A DNA stretch of 64,000 bases from VAZQ01 sp963725185 (lineage in GTDB: Bacteria > Pseudomonadota > Alphaproteobacteria > Rhizobiales > Xanthobacteraceae), in contig CAVRXO010000012.1 in NCBI GenBank assembly GCA_963725185.1, positions 95,149 through 159,148 of the forward strand, given 5' to 3'. Position numbers and translations under genes: made by a program. Positions 1 to 9,717 of this stretch are shown piece after piece (positions within the stretch are counted from its first letter, which is position 1; every line of letters starts with the position of its first letter). Below the pieces are notes generated by a model. It ran no database searches. It saw only the letters and a program-made list of their open reading frames with translations, and had not been told where the DNA came from.

Positions 1-250
1 CGTCGAGCACGACGTCGCGCGGATCGGCGCGCTTGGTGGTGCATTCCGTGGCGTAGGTATCGCAAAACTGAACCCAGCCGATCGGCGTATTGGTCGTCCC
101 GACGACCCGGATGAAGCGGGGATATTCGTTGGTTTGTCCTTGTATCGCGCCGAGGCAGGTGAAGAGCGCTATCGCCGAGCCCAGCACCAGGGCACGCGCC
201 GTCAGACCGCGCAGATTGCGCTTTGGATTCTTGTTCAGTTTCTGCTTCAT
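1..250 (-). CDS. Transglutaminase-like cysteine peptidase (BTLCP/C93 type), N-terminal part
   Basis: Partial gene running off the left edge; 83 codons are present. The ATG at 250 follows GGAGGGG. A basic N-terminus and a hydrophobic segment (about residues 16-36) look like a signal peptide. They are followed by TNTPIGWVQFCDTYATEC, which resembles the start of the bacterial transglutaminase-like cysteine peptidase family (DUF920, peptidase C93), where a P-x-G-x-x-x-F-C segment opens the mature domain. Members are periplasmic; one (LapG) cleaves adhesins under c-di-GMP control. The catalytic Cys-His-Asp lie outside the window, so the assignment rests on the N-terminus alone. Confidence 0.65.
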   Translation of the reverse strand, partial: MKQKLNKNPKRNLRGLTARALVLGSAIALFTCLGAIQGQTNEYPRFIRVVGTTNTPIGWVQFCDTYATECTTKRADPRDVVLD

Positions 251-644
251 GGGCTTGACCCCTCCGTTGAGGCCATTTGTCCCACAAAGCTTTTGCGCCG
301 CCGCTAAATCGGCGCCGCGCCTTTAAGGCAAGATTGCCGAAATATTGCCGCGAATGCGCACCGCATTCGTCGAAAAATTAGATCAAATGCAATCGAAGAG
401 CCAAAGGTGGCATTAACCCTTTCCAAGCACCGAATTTGCCAAGAGGCGGGACCCCGCCCGGCGCCTTCGGGCGCCGCCCCCCTTGCAGCACCTTGAGGGA
501 TTGGGCACCGCCGTGCCAACCAAATTTCAAATCCGATAGCCCGGCCGGTCCGAGCCGGCCGCAGTGCCGCTCATTGATCCGTGGCAACGCAGAGCGCCCT
601 CCCCTTCGTGCCATTTTTCCGGCCCCCCTCGGGCCGCGCCGCCA
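251..644. other. Intergenic region with a UUCG-capped hairpin
   Basis: About 390 bp without a supportable gene, downstream of the efflux permease and upstream of the BTLCP peptidase (both minus). At 459-476 there is a 7-bp stem closed by TTCG (CGGCGCC/GGCGCCG) with no T-run, so its role as a terminator is doubtful. The promoter of the peptidase gene should lie near 260-330. Confidence 0.4.
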
Positions 645-3600
645 TCATTCGGCGGGGATGCTCTGCGGCACCCCGCTAGCTGGTGTCGTTGCCCGCTGAT
701 CGCGGCGGACCGTGAACGAGATCAGGACCGGCATGGCGAGCAGCACGGTCGGGAACTGCAGCATCAGCCCGGCGATGATCGACAAGGCCAGCGGCTGCTG
801 GATGCCCGAACCGGGCCCGAGCGCCAGCGCCAGCGGCAGCAGGGTGAAGATCGCCGCCAGCGTGGTCATGGTGATCGGCCGCAGGCGGTTCTTGCTGGCT
901 TCGCGCAAGGCTTCGTGGGCCGGCATGTGGCGGGCAAGTTCGCTGTATTCCGACACGTAGAAGATCGCCATCTCGGTGGAGATGCCGATGATCATCGTCA
1001 TGCCCATCAGGGCCGTGATGTTGAGCTCGACGCCGGTCGCCCACAGGATCATGAACACCGCCGTGGTGGAGAGCAGCGAGGTCCCGATGATGATGAGCGG
1101 CAGCCAGAACCGCTCGTAGAGGAACGCCAGCAGGACCAGCTCGGCGATGCAGCGCCGCGGCAAACACCTTGGCGAGACCCGCGAACGCGATCTGCTGCTG
1201 CTTGTAGAGGCCGCCCAGCTCATAGCGGACCCCAGGCGGGATCATGCCCGGCTGCTGCAGGGTCTTCTCCACGTCGGCGATGGTCGACGCCAAGTCCCGC
1301 TTCTCGATGCGGGCGGTGACCGACAGCGTCTGCTGAAGGTTTGCCCGATAGACTTCGGGCTGGCCGACCTGCCGCTCCAGGGTGGCAACCCGCTCGAGCG
1401 GAAAGATGTGGCCGTCGGCGGCGCGGATCGGCAATTTCGCGATGTCCTGATCGCGCCGACGCAGCGCCGGATCAAGCGCCACCCGGACCCCCACGGTCTT
1501 GAGCGGTTGGGTCAGCTGGGTGGCGACGTTGCCAGTAAGATAGTCGTTGACCTGGTTGGAGATATCCTGTGCGGTCATCCCTTCGAGCGAGGCCTTGACC
1601 GGATCGATCGTGAGGTTGAGGGCGTCGCCGGCCAGCACCACGCCATCCTGCATCTCGGTTACTCCCGGGATGATCGCGATCGCGCTGCCGACACGCTTGG
1701 CGGTCGGAACGAGCTTGGCCGGATCGTCGGCAAAGAGCTGGATCTCGATCGGCTGCGGAACCGCGGTCAGGTCGCCGATCAGGTCCTCCATCAGCTGCGC
1801 CAGATCGGCATCGACGCCCGGAACTCGGGTCTGAATCTTCAGCAGCACTTCCGCCATGATGTCGTCGATGGGGCGCCGCGGCTGCGGCTTCAGGCGGACG
1901 AAGAAGTCGCCGTGGTTGGGTTCATCGAGGTCGGTGCCGCCGAGACCGAGCCCGGTGCGCCGCGAGAAGGTGTCCACTTCCGGCGTCTCTTTGAGAATAT
2001 CCTCGACCTGCTTGACCTCGCGGTCAGTCTCCGCCAGCGAGGTTCCGGGCAAGGTCCGGTAGTCGATGATGAAGCCGCTTTCGTCCGCCTTGGGCATGAA
2101 GCCGGTCGGAACGTTCTGGTAGGCGAAATAACCCAGCACCATGACCGGGGCGAACATCACCAGCAGCAGCCAGCGCCGCCGAAAGAGGCCGCTCAGCAAC
2201 TTGCCGTGCGCCTTGACGTACCAGCCGGTCTTGTCGGCGGCCGGGTCGTGCCACGTCCGAAAATCGATGACGGAGCGGGACAGGACCGGAACCACGAAGG
2301 CGACCATGAGCATGGAGATGAGCAAGGCCGCCGCCATGGTGATCGCCAGGGTCTTGGAGAACGCGCCGGTCACGCCCGAGAGAAACGCCAAGGGTACGAA
2401 CACGATCATGGTCGCCAGGCTCGATCCGATCAGCGGCGGCAGGAATTCCTGGCCGGCCGGCAACACCGCGTCGCGTCCCAGCGGAATGTCGTCGAAGGGA
2501 CGCGCCAGCGCTCCGGCCCGGCGCGCAATGTGCTCCACCATGACGATCACGTCGTCGATGATGAGGCCGACGGCGGCCGCGATCCCGCCCAGCGTCATGA
2601 TGTTGAAGCTCTGTCCGGTGAGCTGCAGCAGCAGCACCGTGATGAAGAGCGTGGCCGGAACGATCAGCACCGCCACCAGAATGACGCGCCAGCTGCGCAG
2701 GAACAGGAACATGACGATCCCCGACAGCACCAGCCCGATCAACACCGCGTCGCGCACGCTGCCGGCCGATTCGACCACCAGCGTGCTCTGGTCGTACCAG
2801 TTCGCGACATTGACGCCGTCCGGCCATTTGAATGAAGCAAGCTTGTCGCGCACCCGGCCGGCGATCTGGACCGCATTGCCGTCCGGCTGCTCGTAGACCT
2901 GAAACAGGACCGCGTTCTTGCCGTCCTCGACGACCCGCACCCATTGCGGCACGGTCCCGTCCTTCACCTCGGCGACGTCGCGAACCCGCACCACCGAGTG
3001 CGCGTCGGAGCGCAGCACCACGTCCTTGACCTGCTCGGTGTCGATCAGGTTCGAGTTCGAGATGACGATGTAGAGCTTGTTGTGATCCTCCAACCGGCCG
3101 ATGGCCTGCAGGACGTTGGCCGCCGTCAGCGCGTTGACGATGTCGGTCTCCGACAGCCCATAGGTGTCCAGCTTGTGCGGGTCGACCAGGACCTGGACCT
3201 CGGCGTCGGCGCCGCCCACCATATCGACCTTGGCCAGACCCGGAACCGTCGTCAGCAACGGGACGACCTGGAACTTCACCAGGTCGCGCAGCTCGGTGAT
3301 CGAATATTTGTCCGACGTCAGCCCGTAGGCGATGATCGGAAACACCGTCGGCTCCATTCTCCGGGTGACCGATTTGGTGCCGGGCGGCAGCGCCGACATG
3401 ATGTGAGAGAGCGCGGTATCGACCTGCAAGGTCGCCGCCGACATGTCGCGGCCCCAGCCGAAATCGACCGAGATTTGCGCCGAGCCGCGGCTCGAACCGG
3501 ACCGCACCTCCTGCACGCCGGGAATGACGCGCAGCGCCTCCTCCACCGGGCGGGTGACCGTTTGCGCCATCTGGTCGGCCGGCCGGTCGCCGGAGTCGAG

Positions 3601-3744
3601 CGATACCTCAACGCGCGGGAAGGCGACCTGCGGGAACAGCCCGACCGGCAGCGAGGTCGCGGCGAATGCGCCCGCCACCGCCAGGGACAGCGCCACGAAC
3701 AAGATCGATCGGCTATGGAACTCAACCCATCGGACGAAGGTCAT
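645..3744 (-). CDS. RND efflux transporter permease subunit (frameshifted near 1150)
   Basis: Inner-membrane proton-driven efflux pump of the AcrB/CzcA superfamily, about 1030 residues as is usual. It begins MTFVRWVEFHSRSILF with the first transmembrane helix and has the expected hydrophobic segments around residues 330-480 (including a GGIAAAVGLIIDDVIVMVEH helix) and in the C-terminal third. The reading frame breaks at about 1150. Upstream it reads FAGLAKVFAAAL and the next frame continues AELVLLAFLYERFWLPLIII, so one indel restores a full-length protein ending at 645. Its ATG overlaps the stop of the adaptor gene by one base, indicating translational coupling. Substrate is unknown; no outer-membrane channel gene is in view. 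Confidence 0.88.
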
Positions 3745-4823
3745 CAGCCTTCATCCTGGCCTGCTTGCGCCACCGGAGCCGGCTGCGACCGAACGGCATC
3801 GCCGTCCCCGATCTGGTAGCCGCCCGAAACGATGATCTGCTTTTGCGGATCGATGTCGCCGTCGATGATGCTGGAATTGCCGACCGATGCGATGACGTTG
3901 ACGTTGACCCGCTTGGCGTGCCCCTCGTCGACCTGGAAGACGTAGCCGCCCTTCTTGTCGATGCCGACGGTGTCGCGCGGCACGATCCAGCCCTTGAACT
4001 CGCCGACCTTGATCCCGGCCTTGAACGCCTCGCCGGCGAGCGCGCCGCCGGGCGGGACCTCGATGATGGCAGGCACGAGCCTGGTCTTCGGGTCGATCGC
4101 GGCACCGATCCGCTTGACCTTGCCTTCGATCGGCGGGCGGCTCGGCGATTCCGACGCGAGATTGACCGTCTGGTCCGGCTTCAGTTTGGCGAGGTCCGAA
4201 GGCTCGATGCCGACGCTCAGGATGACCTGGTCGGTGCGCGACAGCGACATCAGCGGCGCTCCGGCGGAGATCCGGTCGCCCTTGGATACCGAGATCGCCG
4301 TCACCACGCCGTCGAACGGGGCGGTGAGAATCTCGCTCGGCTTGATGGAGCCGATCTTCTCGAGCATATCGAGTGTCAGCTGCGCGTCGGAGACGGCCTT
4401 TTGGGCCGTCTCGACCTGATCGCGGGTGGTCAGCTGCTCCTTGAGCATTTGCTGCTGGCGGGCCAGCGACCGCTCGGCCAGCGCCTTGGTGGTCTTGGCC
4501 TGCTCGTAGGCGACGACCGCGGCGGGCGAGGCGCCGAAATCCAACAAGCGATCCCCCTTCTTGAACTGATCGCCGACCTCGACGAAAATGTCCGAGACCT
4601 GCCCGTCGCGTTGAAAGCTTTCGGTCACCGTCGCCGCCGAGGTGGGCGTCGCGGTGCCATAGCCGTAGACGACGTCAGGCAGGGTGCCGCGCTTGGGGTC
4701 CTGGACCTGAACTGTCGCCACTCCTTTGACCTCGTCCGCAATGGCAGAGCCGCTCAGGGCAACGAGCGCCAGGATGGCGGCGCTCAGCCCGGAAAGGACC
4801 GCCGACCGCAGGCGACCGCGCAT
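3744..4823 (-). CDS. RND efflux periplasmic adaptor (membrane fusion protein)
   Basis: HlyD/AcrA-type adaptor linking the RND permease to an outer-membrane channel. The ATG at 4823 is chosen because it starts a signal peptide (MRGRLRSAVLSGLSAAILAL, cleaved near SGSAIADEV); the open frame upstream has no secretory features. The order is biotinyl-lipoyl half (FVEVGDQFKKGDRLLDFG), a coiled coil rich in Gln/Leu/Ala (KALAERSLARQQQMLKEQL), the second lipoyl half (APFDGVVTAISVSKGDRI), then beta-barrel and membrane-proximal domains. About 359 residues. First gene of a two-gene operon with the permease. No regulator is adjacent. Confidence 0.88.
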   Translation of the reverse strand: MRGRLRSAVLSGLSAAILALVALSGSAIADEVKGVATVQVQDPKRGTLPDVVYGYGTATPTSAATVTESFQRDGQVSDIFVEVGDQFKKGDRLLDFGASPAAVVAYEQAKTTKALAERSLARQQQMLKEQLTTRDQVETAQKAVSDAQLTLDMLEKIGSIKPSEILTAPFDGVVTAISVSKGDRISAGAPLMSLSRTDQVILSVGIEPSDLAKLKPDQTVNLASESPSRPPIEGKVKRIGAAIDPKTRLVPAIIEVPPGGALAGEAFKAGIKVGEFKGWIVPRDTVGIDKKGGYVFQVDEGHAKRVNVNVIASVGNSSIIDGDIDPQKQIIVSGGYQIGDGDAVRSQPAPVAQAGQDEG

Positions 4824-5155
4824 GCGGGAGAATGCCTGGGCGGCGTGCTCGAAAATGTGGGAAATTTGCTCGCCGGGAACAGCGACAGAACGCCTCACGT
4901 CGGGATACCTTTCGAGCAATGCGGCAGCAGTGATTATCGGAGATCGTAAGACCCATGAGCGGCTGCAAACAAATTCGGGCTCGAGGCACGATCCCGGGGC
5001 GACCAAGGATGCTGCAGGAACTTTCACGATGAGAAGATGGGCCTTGCAACCTTGTGGCCATATGGCTTGGCTTATACAAAACCGTAAGGTTGCGATGCTT
5101 CGCGCGAGATCGTCAGGAAGCAGACCAGTCCAACCAACCGAAAGGGAGATTTCAC
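4824..5155. other. Divergent intergenic region, efflux operon / OsmC
   Basis: 332 bp between the diverging adaptor gene and osmC-like gene. Promoters for both should lie here. No clear operator palindrome or small gene was seen. Confidence 0.35.
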
Positions 5156-5578
5156 ATGATCCGCAAGGCGAAGGCGGTTTGGCACGGCACCGGGCGCGCC
5201 GGCAGCGGCAATCTTTCCACCAATTCCGGCGTGCTCGCCGAAACTCCCTATTCCTTCAAGACCCGTTTCGAGAGCGAGAAGGGCACCAATCCCGAAGAGT
5301 TGATCGCTGCCGCCCATGCCGGATGCTTCACCATGGCGCTGGCCTTCGGGCTGCAGGGCGCCGGCTACACTCCGACCGAGCTCGCGACCGAGGCGGCGGT
5401 CACTCTTGATCCGGAGGGCCAGGGCTTTCGCATCAGCCGCTCGGCTCTCACGCTGCGCGCCAAGGTGCCGAACCTGGACCAGGCGACCTTCGCTCGCCTG
5501 GCGGGCGAAGCCGAGAAGAACTGCCCGGTCTCCAAGGTGCTCAAAGCCGAGATCACGCTCGACGCCCAGCTGCTGTGA
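5156..5578 (+). CDS. OsmC family peroxiredoxin
   Basis: 140-residue OsmC-type thiol peroxidase that reduces organic hydroperoxides in the cytoplasm. The ATG at 5156 follows AAAGGGAG. The two redox cysteines are present: Cys57 in AAAHAGCFTMAL and Cys123 in KNCPVSKVL. The conserved NPEEL segment (residues 45-49) supplies the active-site Glu. The sequence VWHGTGRAGSGNLSTNSGVL is typical of the OsmC (rather than Ohr) branch. Monocistronic; next to an efflux pump, consistent with general stress defence. Confidence 0.92.
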   Translation: MIRKAKAVWHGTGRAGSGNLSTNSGVLAETPYSFKTRFESEKGTNPEELIAAAHAGCFTMALAFGLQGAGYTPTELATEAAVTLDPEGQGFRISRSALTLRAKVPNLDQATFARLAGEAEKNCPVSKVLKAEITLDAQLL

Positions 5579-5700
5579 GTTGTTTGATCGGCGGCGGCGA
5601 CATAACGCAAAAGATCGCATCGGCCTGCGAGGCTCGAACAGAGCACCGTCGACGACCGATAGGACCTGGCCCGTTGCCAGGCGAACCGTAGGGCGCATCC

Positions 5701-5840
5701 TGTAGGGTGGGCAAGACGCAGAGCGCCATGCCCACCCGCGGTAGAGAGCAGAATGAAAACGATTTGAGGTGCCGGCTCTTTGGCGGGGAGCGGTAGCGAT
5801 GCACGTGGGCAAGGCGCAACGCGCCTTTGCCCACCTTACA
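5701..5840. repeat. Two REP-like palindromic repeats
   Basis: Two imperfect palindromes with the form GTGGGCAAG...GCCCACC occur at about 5701-5744 and 5802-5840, in a 400-bp gene-free stretch between OsmC and the hydrolase gene. They resemble the GTAGGGTGGGCAAAGCG-type intergenic repeats widespread in Bradyrhizobium and relatives. Confidence 0.6.
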
Positions 5841-5981
5841 AAGGCAGACCTACGCGCGCGAGAGCGGCCTTGGTTCGACATGATGTCGAGGATCGAAAAC
5901 GCCCCGCCGTGCCCTCAAAAGCCAGCGCAGACGTCGTTGCCAGGAACAGCGCACCCGAAGCGCGCGGCATCGGACCATCCA

Positions 5982-7263
5982 TTATTGATCTGCGATCCAC
6001 CAAGCGCTTAGACCGCCGGTCTTGGGATCAAATTCGAGAATTCTCATGCTCAGACCAGCTTATCAATAGCGAGCATTTGCTCCCAGTACACAGAAGCCCA
6101 TTGCGAAACGAGACGTCTTCGTGGAATGCCCGGTCGGTCTCGATCACGTCGCGCCGCGTGGGCGCGACAAAGTCGTAGTGCCGCAGCGCAGTGTCCGTCG
6201 CATAGACGGTGAACGTCTTGCCGCGCAGCGCCTCCGCGGCTGTGATGCGTTTCTTGTCCGCATCGGCGACCTGCTCGAGGTCGAGGATGGAGCGGAAGTC
6301 GTCATTCGAGAGCCGCGGAAGCGGACAGCCTTCGGACGCCGGACTTTCCAGAAACGCTGCGATACATTTGCCGTAGGCAAAGTCGAAGAAGGGCAGCCAG
6401 GCCCCGAATTGGCCGGTAATGCCGGGCGGATTGTCGATCACCTGGCGCGGAACGCCGGCTTGAGCAAAATGCTTCTCGGCGATCGGACCGCGTTCACCCG
6501 GGTCGTAGTTTTCAGCGTCGGAAAAAAACATCATGATGGTCGGGGTCTTGACGCTATCGACCAAGGGGCCAAACTCGGTGAGGTTCTTGCGAAAGTCCGG
6601 GTTGGCCCTGCCATTTTCGAAGGTCCGCGGCCCATATCCGAACGGGCTGTTCAGCAACAGCGCGTCAACGTTCGGATTTCCGTTTCGCACGGCCAGCATG
6701 GCGGCCCACGCACCGGCCGAATGCCCAAACAGAACGACGCGGCGATAGCCTTTATCCTTCAGCTCCTTGACCCGCTGCGGAAGAGAGCGTGCGATGACCG
6801 AGCCGACGCCAACTCCCGAAATGCGCCCTGCGTATTTGAAGGGGATTTTGGCCTTGATGACATCCCATCCGTTCTCGGACAAGGTTTTCAGAATATAGGG
6901 CGCGAGCTTCCAGTCATCACGGTTCCCGCGTGTCACCCAGCCCGTTACGAAATAAACCACGCCTTTCGCATCGCCAGGCCCAAGATCGTTTCGCGCAAGC
7001 CATGGGTGCTGTTCGATAAGCTGCACCTCCGTTCCGGCCGATGCCGTGCCGGTCTTCCGTTTCGCCTCGATGCAGGCGTGGACGTGGGCGTAGACGACAC
7101 CCTGCTGCCCCGGTCCGCGCAGATAGGCATATTGCGCCAGGCATTGCTCGCGCAGCGCGTCGAGCGATTGGGCAGACGCGGGCCCTGCCAACCGCAAGGC
7201 CGCCAACGTACCGCAGAGCGCAAGAAACAATATGCTCCTGCACCCACAATTCAGCGTTGCCAT
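5982..7263 (-). CDS. Secreted alpha/beta hydrolase paralog A, frameshifted near its end
   Basis: Exported serine-hydrolase-fold protein. The ATG at 7263 gives a signal peptide (CRSILFLALCGTLAALRLA, cleaved after PASA). The nucleophile elbow is GHSAGAW. Six cysteines (REQCLAQY, VHACIEAK, YGKCIAAF, EGCPLPRL, LLCTGSKC) match those of the paralog at 9718-11052, implying disulfides. The loop carrying the expected catalytic His reads PPGITGQFGAW here against PPGMTSHFTAW in the paralog, so His is replaced by Gln. One extra base near 6040 breaks the frame; correcting it gives ILEFDPKTGGLSAWWIADQ and a stop at 5982, matching the paralog's end. Substrate unknown. Confidence 0.75.
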
Positions 7264-7456
7264 GAGGATGCGTCCCCGGGACTGCGCCCTTGCGCGCAAT
7301 TGTAATTGTAGGGTGCGGTTCCGGCAACGGCATCGGTCGCGGGTTCAGCTCTGCGTGAACGCAAGGCATCCTTGGACCTCGGCCAAATTCATGTCCGAAC
7401 GCTTCGATGCGTAGCGTCGTCTTGTGCGGCACCGACGCAACCATCGATCATTTTCG

Positions 7457-8389
7457 CTATGGTCCACCCAGGCCAGGAGGGCTGGACGCCGGACCCGTGG
7501 TCGCCGCTCCGGCCGCTACTACCCCATCCGATACCGAACCAACGGCCCCGCCGGCGGGACCGCCTTGGCCGGCGCTGAGGCTGTCACCCAGTAGTCCGGG
7601 CCCCTGTGGAACGTTCGTGTCAACATCTCTGATCATTCTCCCCGCGCCACTGCTAACGGCAGTCGAATCTTTGGCGGCAGTCGAAATCAGCCCATCATCC
7701 GGCCCGCCGGCCGGTGGAGTAGGCTTACCGATCCCAGCGCTGCCGTTAATCGGGAGGGGGCCACCGATGACGACGCTGCCTACGGATGCCGGTGCGGCAC
7801 CATGAGGTGCGCCACCGCTGCCACCACCGGAACCGGCGCCACCGCCGCTGCCGTCGCCTCCGCCTCCGCCGGCGACATTCGGGCTCTGTGCCGCTGCGAC
7901 CCCATCCGATACCGAACCAACGGCCCCGCCGGCGGGTTTGCCTTGGCCGGCGCTAAGGCTATCACCCAGTTGTAGCCCGGGCCCCTGTGGAACGTTCGTG
8001 TCAACATCTCTGATCATTCTCCCCGCGCCACTGCTAACGGCAGTCGAATCTTTGGCGGCAGTCGAAATTAGCCCATCATCCGGCCCGCCGGCCGGTGGAG
8101 TAGGCTTACCGATCCCAGCGCTGCCGTTAATCGGGAGGGGGCCACCGATGACGACGCTGCCTACGTATGCCGGTGCGGCACCATGAGGTGCGCCACCGCT
8201 GCCGCCACCGGAACCGGCACCACCACCGCTGCCATCGCCTCCGCCGGCAACATTCGGACTCTGTGCCGCCTGCTGATATTGCTTCTTGTTGACGCCTCCC
8301 TTGCCGGCTTCGTTCGCCGTAGCCGATCCACAGGTGGCACCGATGCCGACAATACCAACTGCGACGATGAGATAGCGCATCTTAACCAT
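7457..8389 (-). CDS. Exported Gly-rich protein with internal 126-residue duplication
   Basis: About 310 residues from the ATG at 8389, preceded by AGAGAG. The signal peptide MVKMRYLIVAVGIVGIGATC is nearly the same as that of the neighbour at 8680-9570. The mature part is two tandem copies of a ~126-residue low-complexity unit with GGGDGSGGGAGSGGG, VIGGPLPINGSAGIGKPTPP and GRMIRDVDTNVPQGPGL segments. No catalytic motif or family recognised. Composition suggests a flexible extracellular or cell-surface protein. It lies between the hydrolase genes on the same strand. Confidence 0.7.
   Translation of the reverse strand: MVKMRYLIVAVGIVGIGATCGSATANEAGKGGVNKKQYQQAAQSPNVAGGGDGSGGGAGSGGGSGGAPHGAAPAYVGSVVIGGPLPINGSAGIGKPTPPAGGPDDGLISTAAKDSTAVSSGAGRMIRDVDTNVPQGPGLQLGDSLSAGQGKPAGGAVGSVSDGVAAAQSPNVAGGGGGDGSGGGAGSGGGSGGAPHGAAPASVGSVVIGGPLPINGSAGIGKPTPPAGGPDDGLISTAAKDSTAVSSGAGRMIRDVDTNVPQGPGLLGDSLSAGQGGPAGGAVGSVSDGVVAAGAATTGPASSPPGLGGP
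7522..8275. repeat. Tandem duplication, 378-bp period
   Basis: Two near-identical units of about 378 bp (7522-7899 and 7900-8275) inside the Gly-rich gene. The period is a multiple of three, so the frame is kept. The copies differ at scattered positions and a few short in-frame indels, indicating a fairly recent duplication. Confidence 0.85.
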
Positions 8390-8493
8390 GGTCAGCTCTC
8401 TCTGGTCCGCCACGCCGAAATATTGCCGGGCTTCGGCACGAACTCTAGCAGATAACCGTGCTGGTTCAACAAAATCCGGCAGTCCCGTCGACC
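8390..8493 (-). promoter_or_regulatory. Conserved upstream block, copy 1
   Basis: 104 bp directly upstream of the Gly-rich gene. It matches 9571-9674 at all but one position, although the adjacent coding sequences differ more. It contains the AGAGAG ribosome site and presumably the promoter. The block ends abruptly at GTCGACC in both copies. Confidence 0.6.
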
Positions 8494-8607
8494 AGGCCCT
8501 GCTGCGTCAGCGCGGCTACATCCATTGAAGCGGATTATGCGCAACTGTTTTGCGGCGTCAGCCAGGGACCGAAGCTGACGGGCGCGGCGCTATTGTCGTC
8601 AAATCGC

Positions 8608-8637
8608 GTGAGTCACCTCCACGCACCGGTGACTCAC
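8608..8637. repeat. Inverted repeat between the two exported-protein genes
   Basis: Perfect 10-bp arms GTGAGTCACC and GGTGACTCAC with a 10-base spacer, about 43 bp past the stop of the Ala-rich gene. No T-run follows on the minus strand, so it could be an operator or a processing hairpin rather than a simple terminator. Confidence 0.45.
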
Positions 8638-8679
8638 CATCCGATCTGTTTTTTCCAATGAACCATCTGGGTAAGGATC

Positions 8680-9570
8680 CTACCCATTGGGTGGGCCGGT
8701 GTTAGGCGGACTAGGGGGCGGCCCGTAACCTCCAGGCAAGTCACTTATTGTTCCAGTTCCGTTGTAGCCAGGCGGACTGCTTGGACCAGTGGTATTGAGT
8801 GTGGGGCTGTTGATTCCGTTGTAGCCAGGCGGGCTGCTCGGCTGTCCCCCGGATGTTGCCCACCACGCGGCAGCCGCTGTTGCGGCTCCGGCTGCCAAAG
8901 CCGTGAGGGTGGAAGTCGCTGTCGCTCCGGCTTGAGTCACTCCAGGCCCGGCCAGTGGATCAACGGTTCCACCGGCAGCATAGTATGCTTGCAGCGCTGC
9001 GTTGAGGTTAGCTTGCGCCTGTTGCGCCAACCCTACCATCTGCGAGTAGAGATTAAGGAATTGGGCTCGCGCATTGTCACTCATATGGACAGTGATCGCT
9101 ATGGTATTTGGAAAATATTGCGCCAACCAGGCCTGGGCCGCGACCAAAGCAGCCTGCGCCGCTCTTGCTTGTGCCGCTAAACTTTCCAAACTGGCGGCCG
9201 CCGACGCGTCTGCTGCGACGGCCGTGCCGGCCGCCGCCACGGCCGGCGCGCTGACCACCACGACGGGCGCATACAGGACGGCCTGGTTCCCCACATCCAC
9301 CGCGCCGCCATATGCATAATCCTGAGCATAGGCACGGCCCATGGGGTAATTGCCGTAACTCTGGGCAATGCGTGCGGCCTTTGATGGATCTACGCCCATG
9401 TCGACCAGCATTTGATAGTTTTGGCTCACATAATTCGGACCTGGTGCCGCCGCTTTGTAGGCGTTTTTGTCGACCGCTCCCTTGCCTGTTTCGTTAGCCG
9501 TAGCCGATCCGCAGGCGGCGCCGATGCCGACAACACCAACCGCGACGATGAGATAGCGCATCTTAACCAT
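8680..9570 (-). CDS. Exported Ala-rich protein with proline-glycine tail
   Basis: 296 residues from the ATG at 9570. The signal peptide MVKMRYLIVAVGVVGIGAAC is shared with the Gly-rich neighbour. The mature region differs completely: a start with YQMLVDMGVDPSKAARIAQSYG, a long Ala-rich helical stretch (about residues 95-225) and a tail with two SSPPGYNG repeats ending PPSPPNTGPPNG. No known family recognised. Likely secreted or outer-surface, co-located with two secreted hydrolases. Confidence 0.7.
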   Translation of the reverse strand: MVKMRYLIVAVGVVGIGAACGSATANETGKGAVDKNAYKAAAPGPNYVSQNYQMLVDMGVDPSKAARIAQSYGNYPMGRAYAQDYAYGGAVDVGNQAVLYAPVVVVSAPAVAAAGTAVAADASAAASLESLAAQARAAQAALVAAQAWLAQYFPNTIAITVHMSDNARAQFLNLYSQMVGLAQQAQANLNAALQAYYAAGGTVDPLAGPGVTQAGATATSTLTALAAGAATAAAAWWATSGGQPSSPPGYNGINSPTLNTTGPSSPPGYNGTGTISDLPGGYGPPPSPPNTGPPNG

Positions 9571-9674
9571 GGTCAGCTCTCTCTGGTCCGCCACGCCGAA
9601 ATATTGCAGGGCTTCGGCACGAACTCTAGCAGATAACCGTGCTGGTTCAACAAAATCCGGCAGTCCCGTCGACC
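9571..9674 (-). promoter_or_regulatory. Conserved upstream block, copy 2
   Basis: Counterpart of 8390-8493, differing at one base. It lies between hydrolase B (stop at 9718) and the Ala-rich gene. The ribosome site AGAGAG and ATG context are the same, so the two exported genes are probably expressed together. Confidence 0.6.
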
Positions 9675-9717
9675 GCAAAAGCATGCGCCCAAAGCGGACC
9701 CGAGGGCCGCGCCGCCT

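Noticed and set aside
459..476. UUCG hairpin as a terminator of the efflux operon
   Set aside because: The cUUCGg orientation is on the plus strand and no T-run follows on either strand.
1147..2835. 562-codon plus frame inside the RND permease region
   Set aside because: Antisense shadow of the permease.
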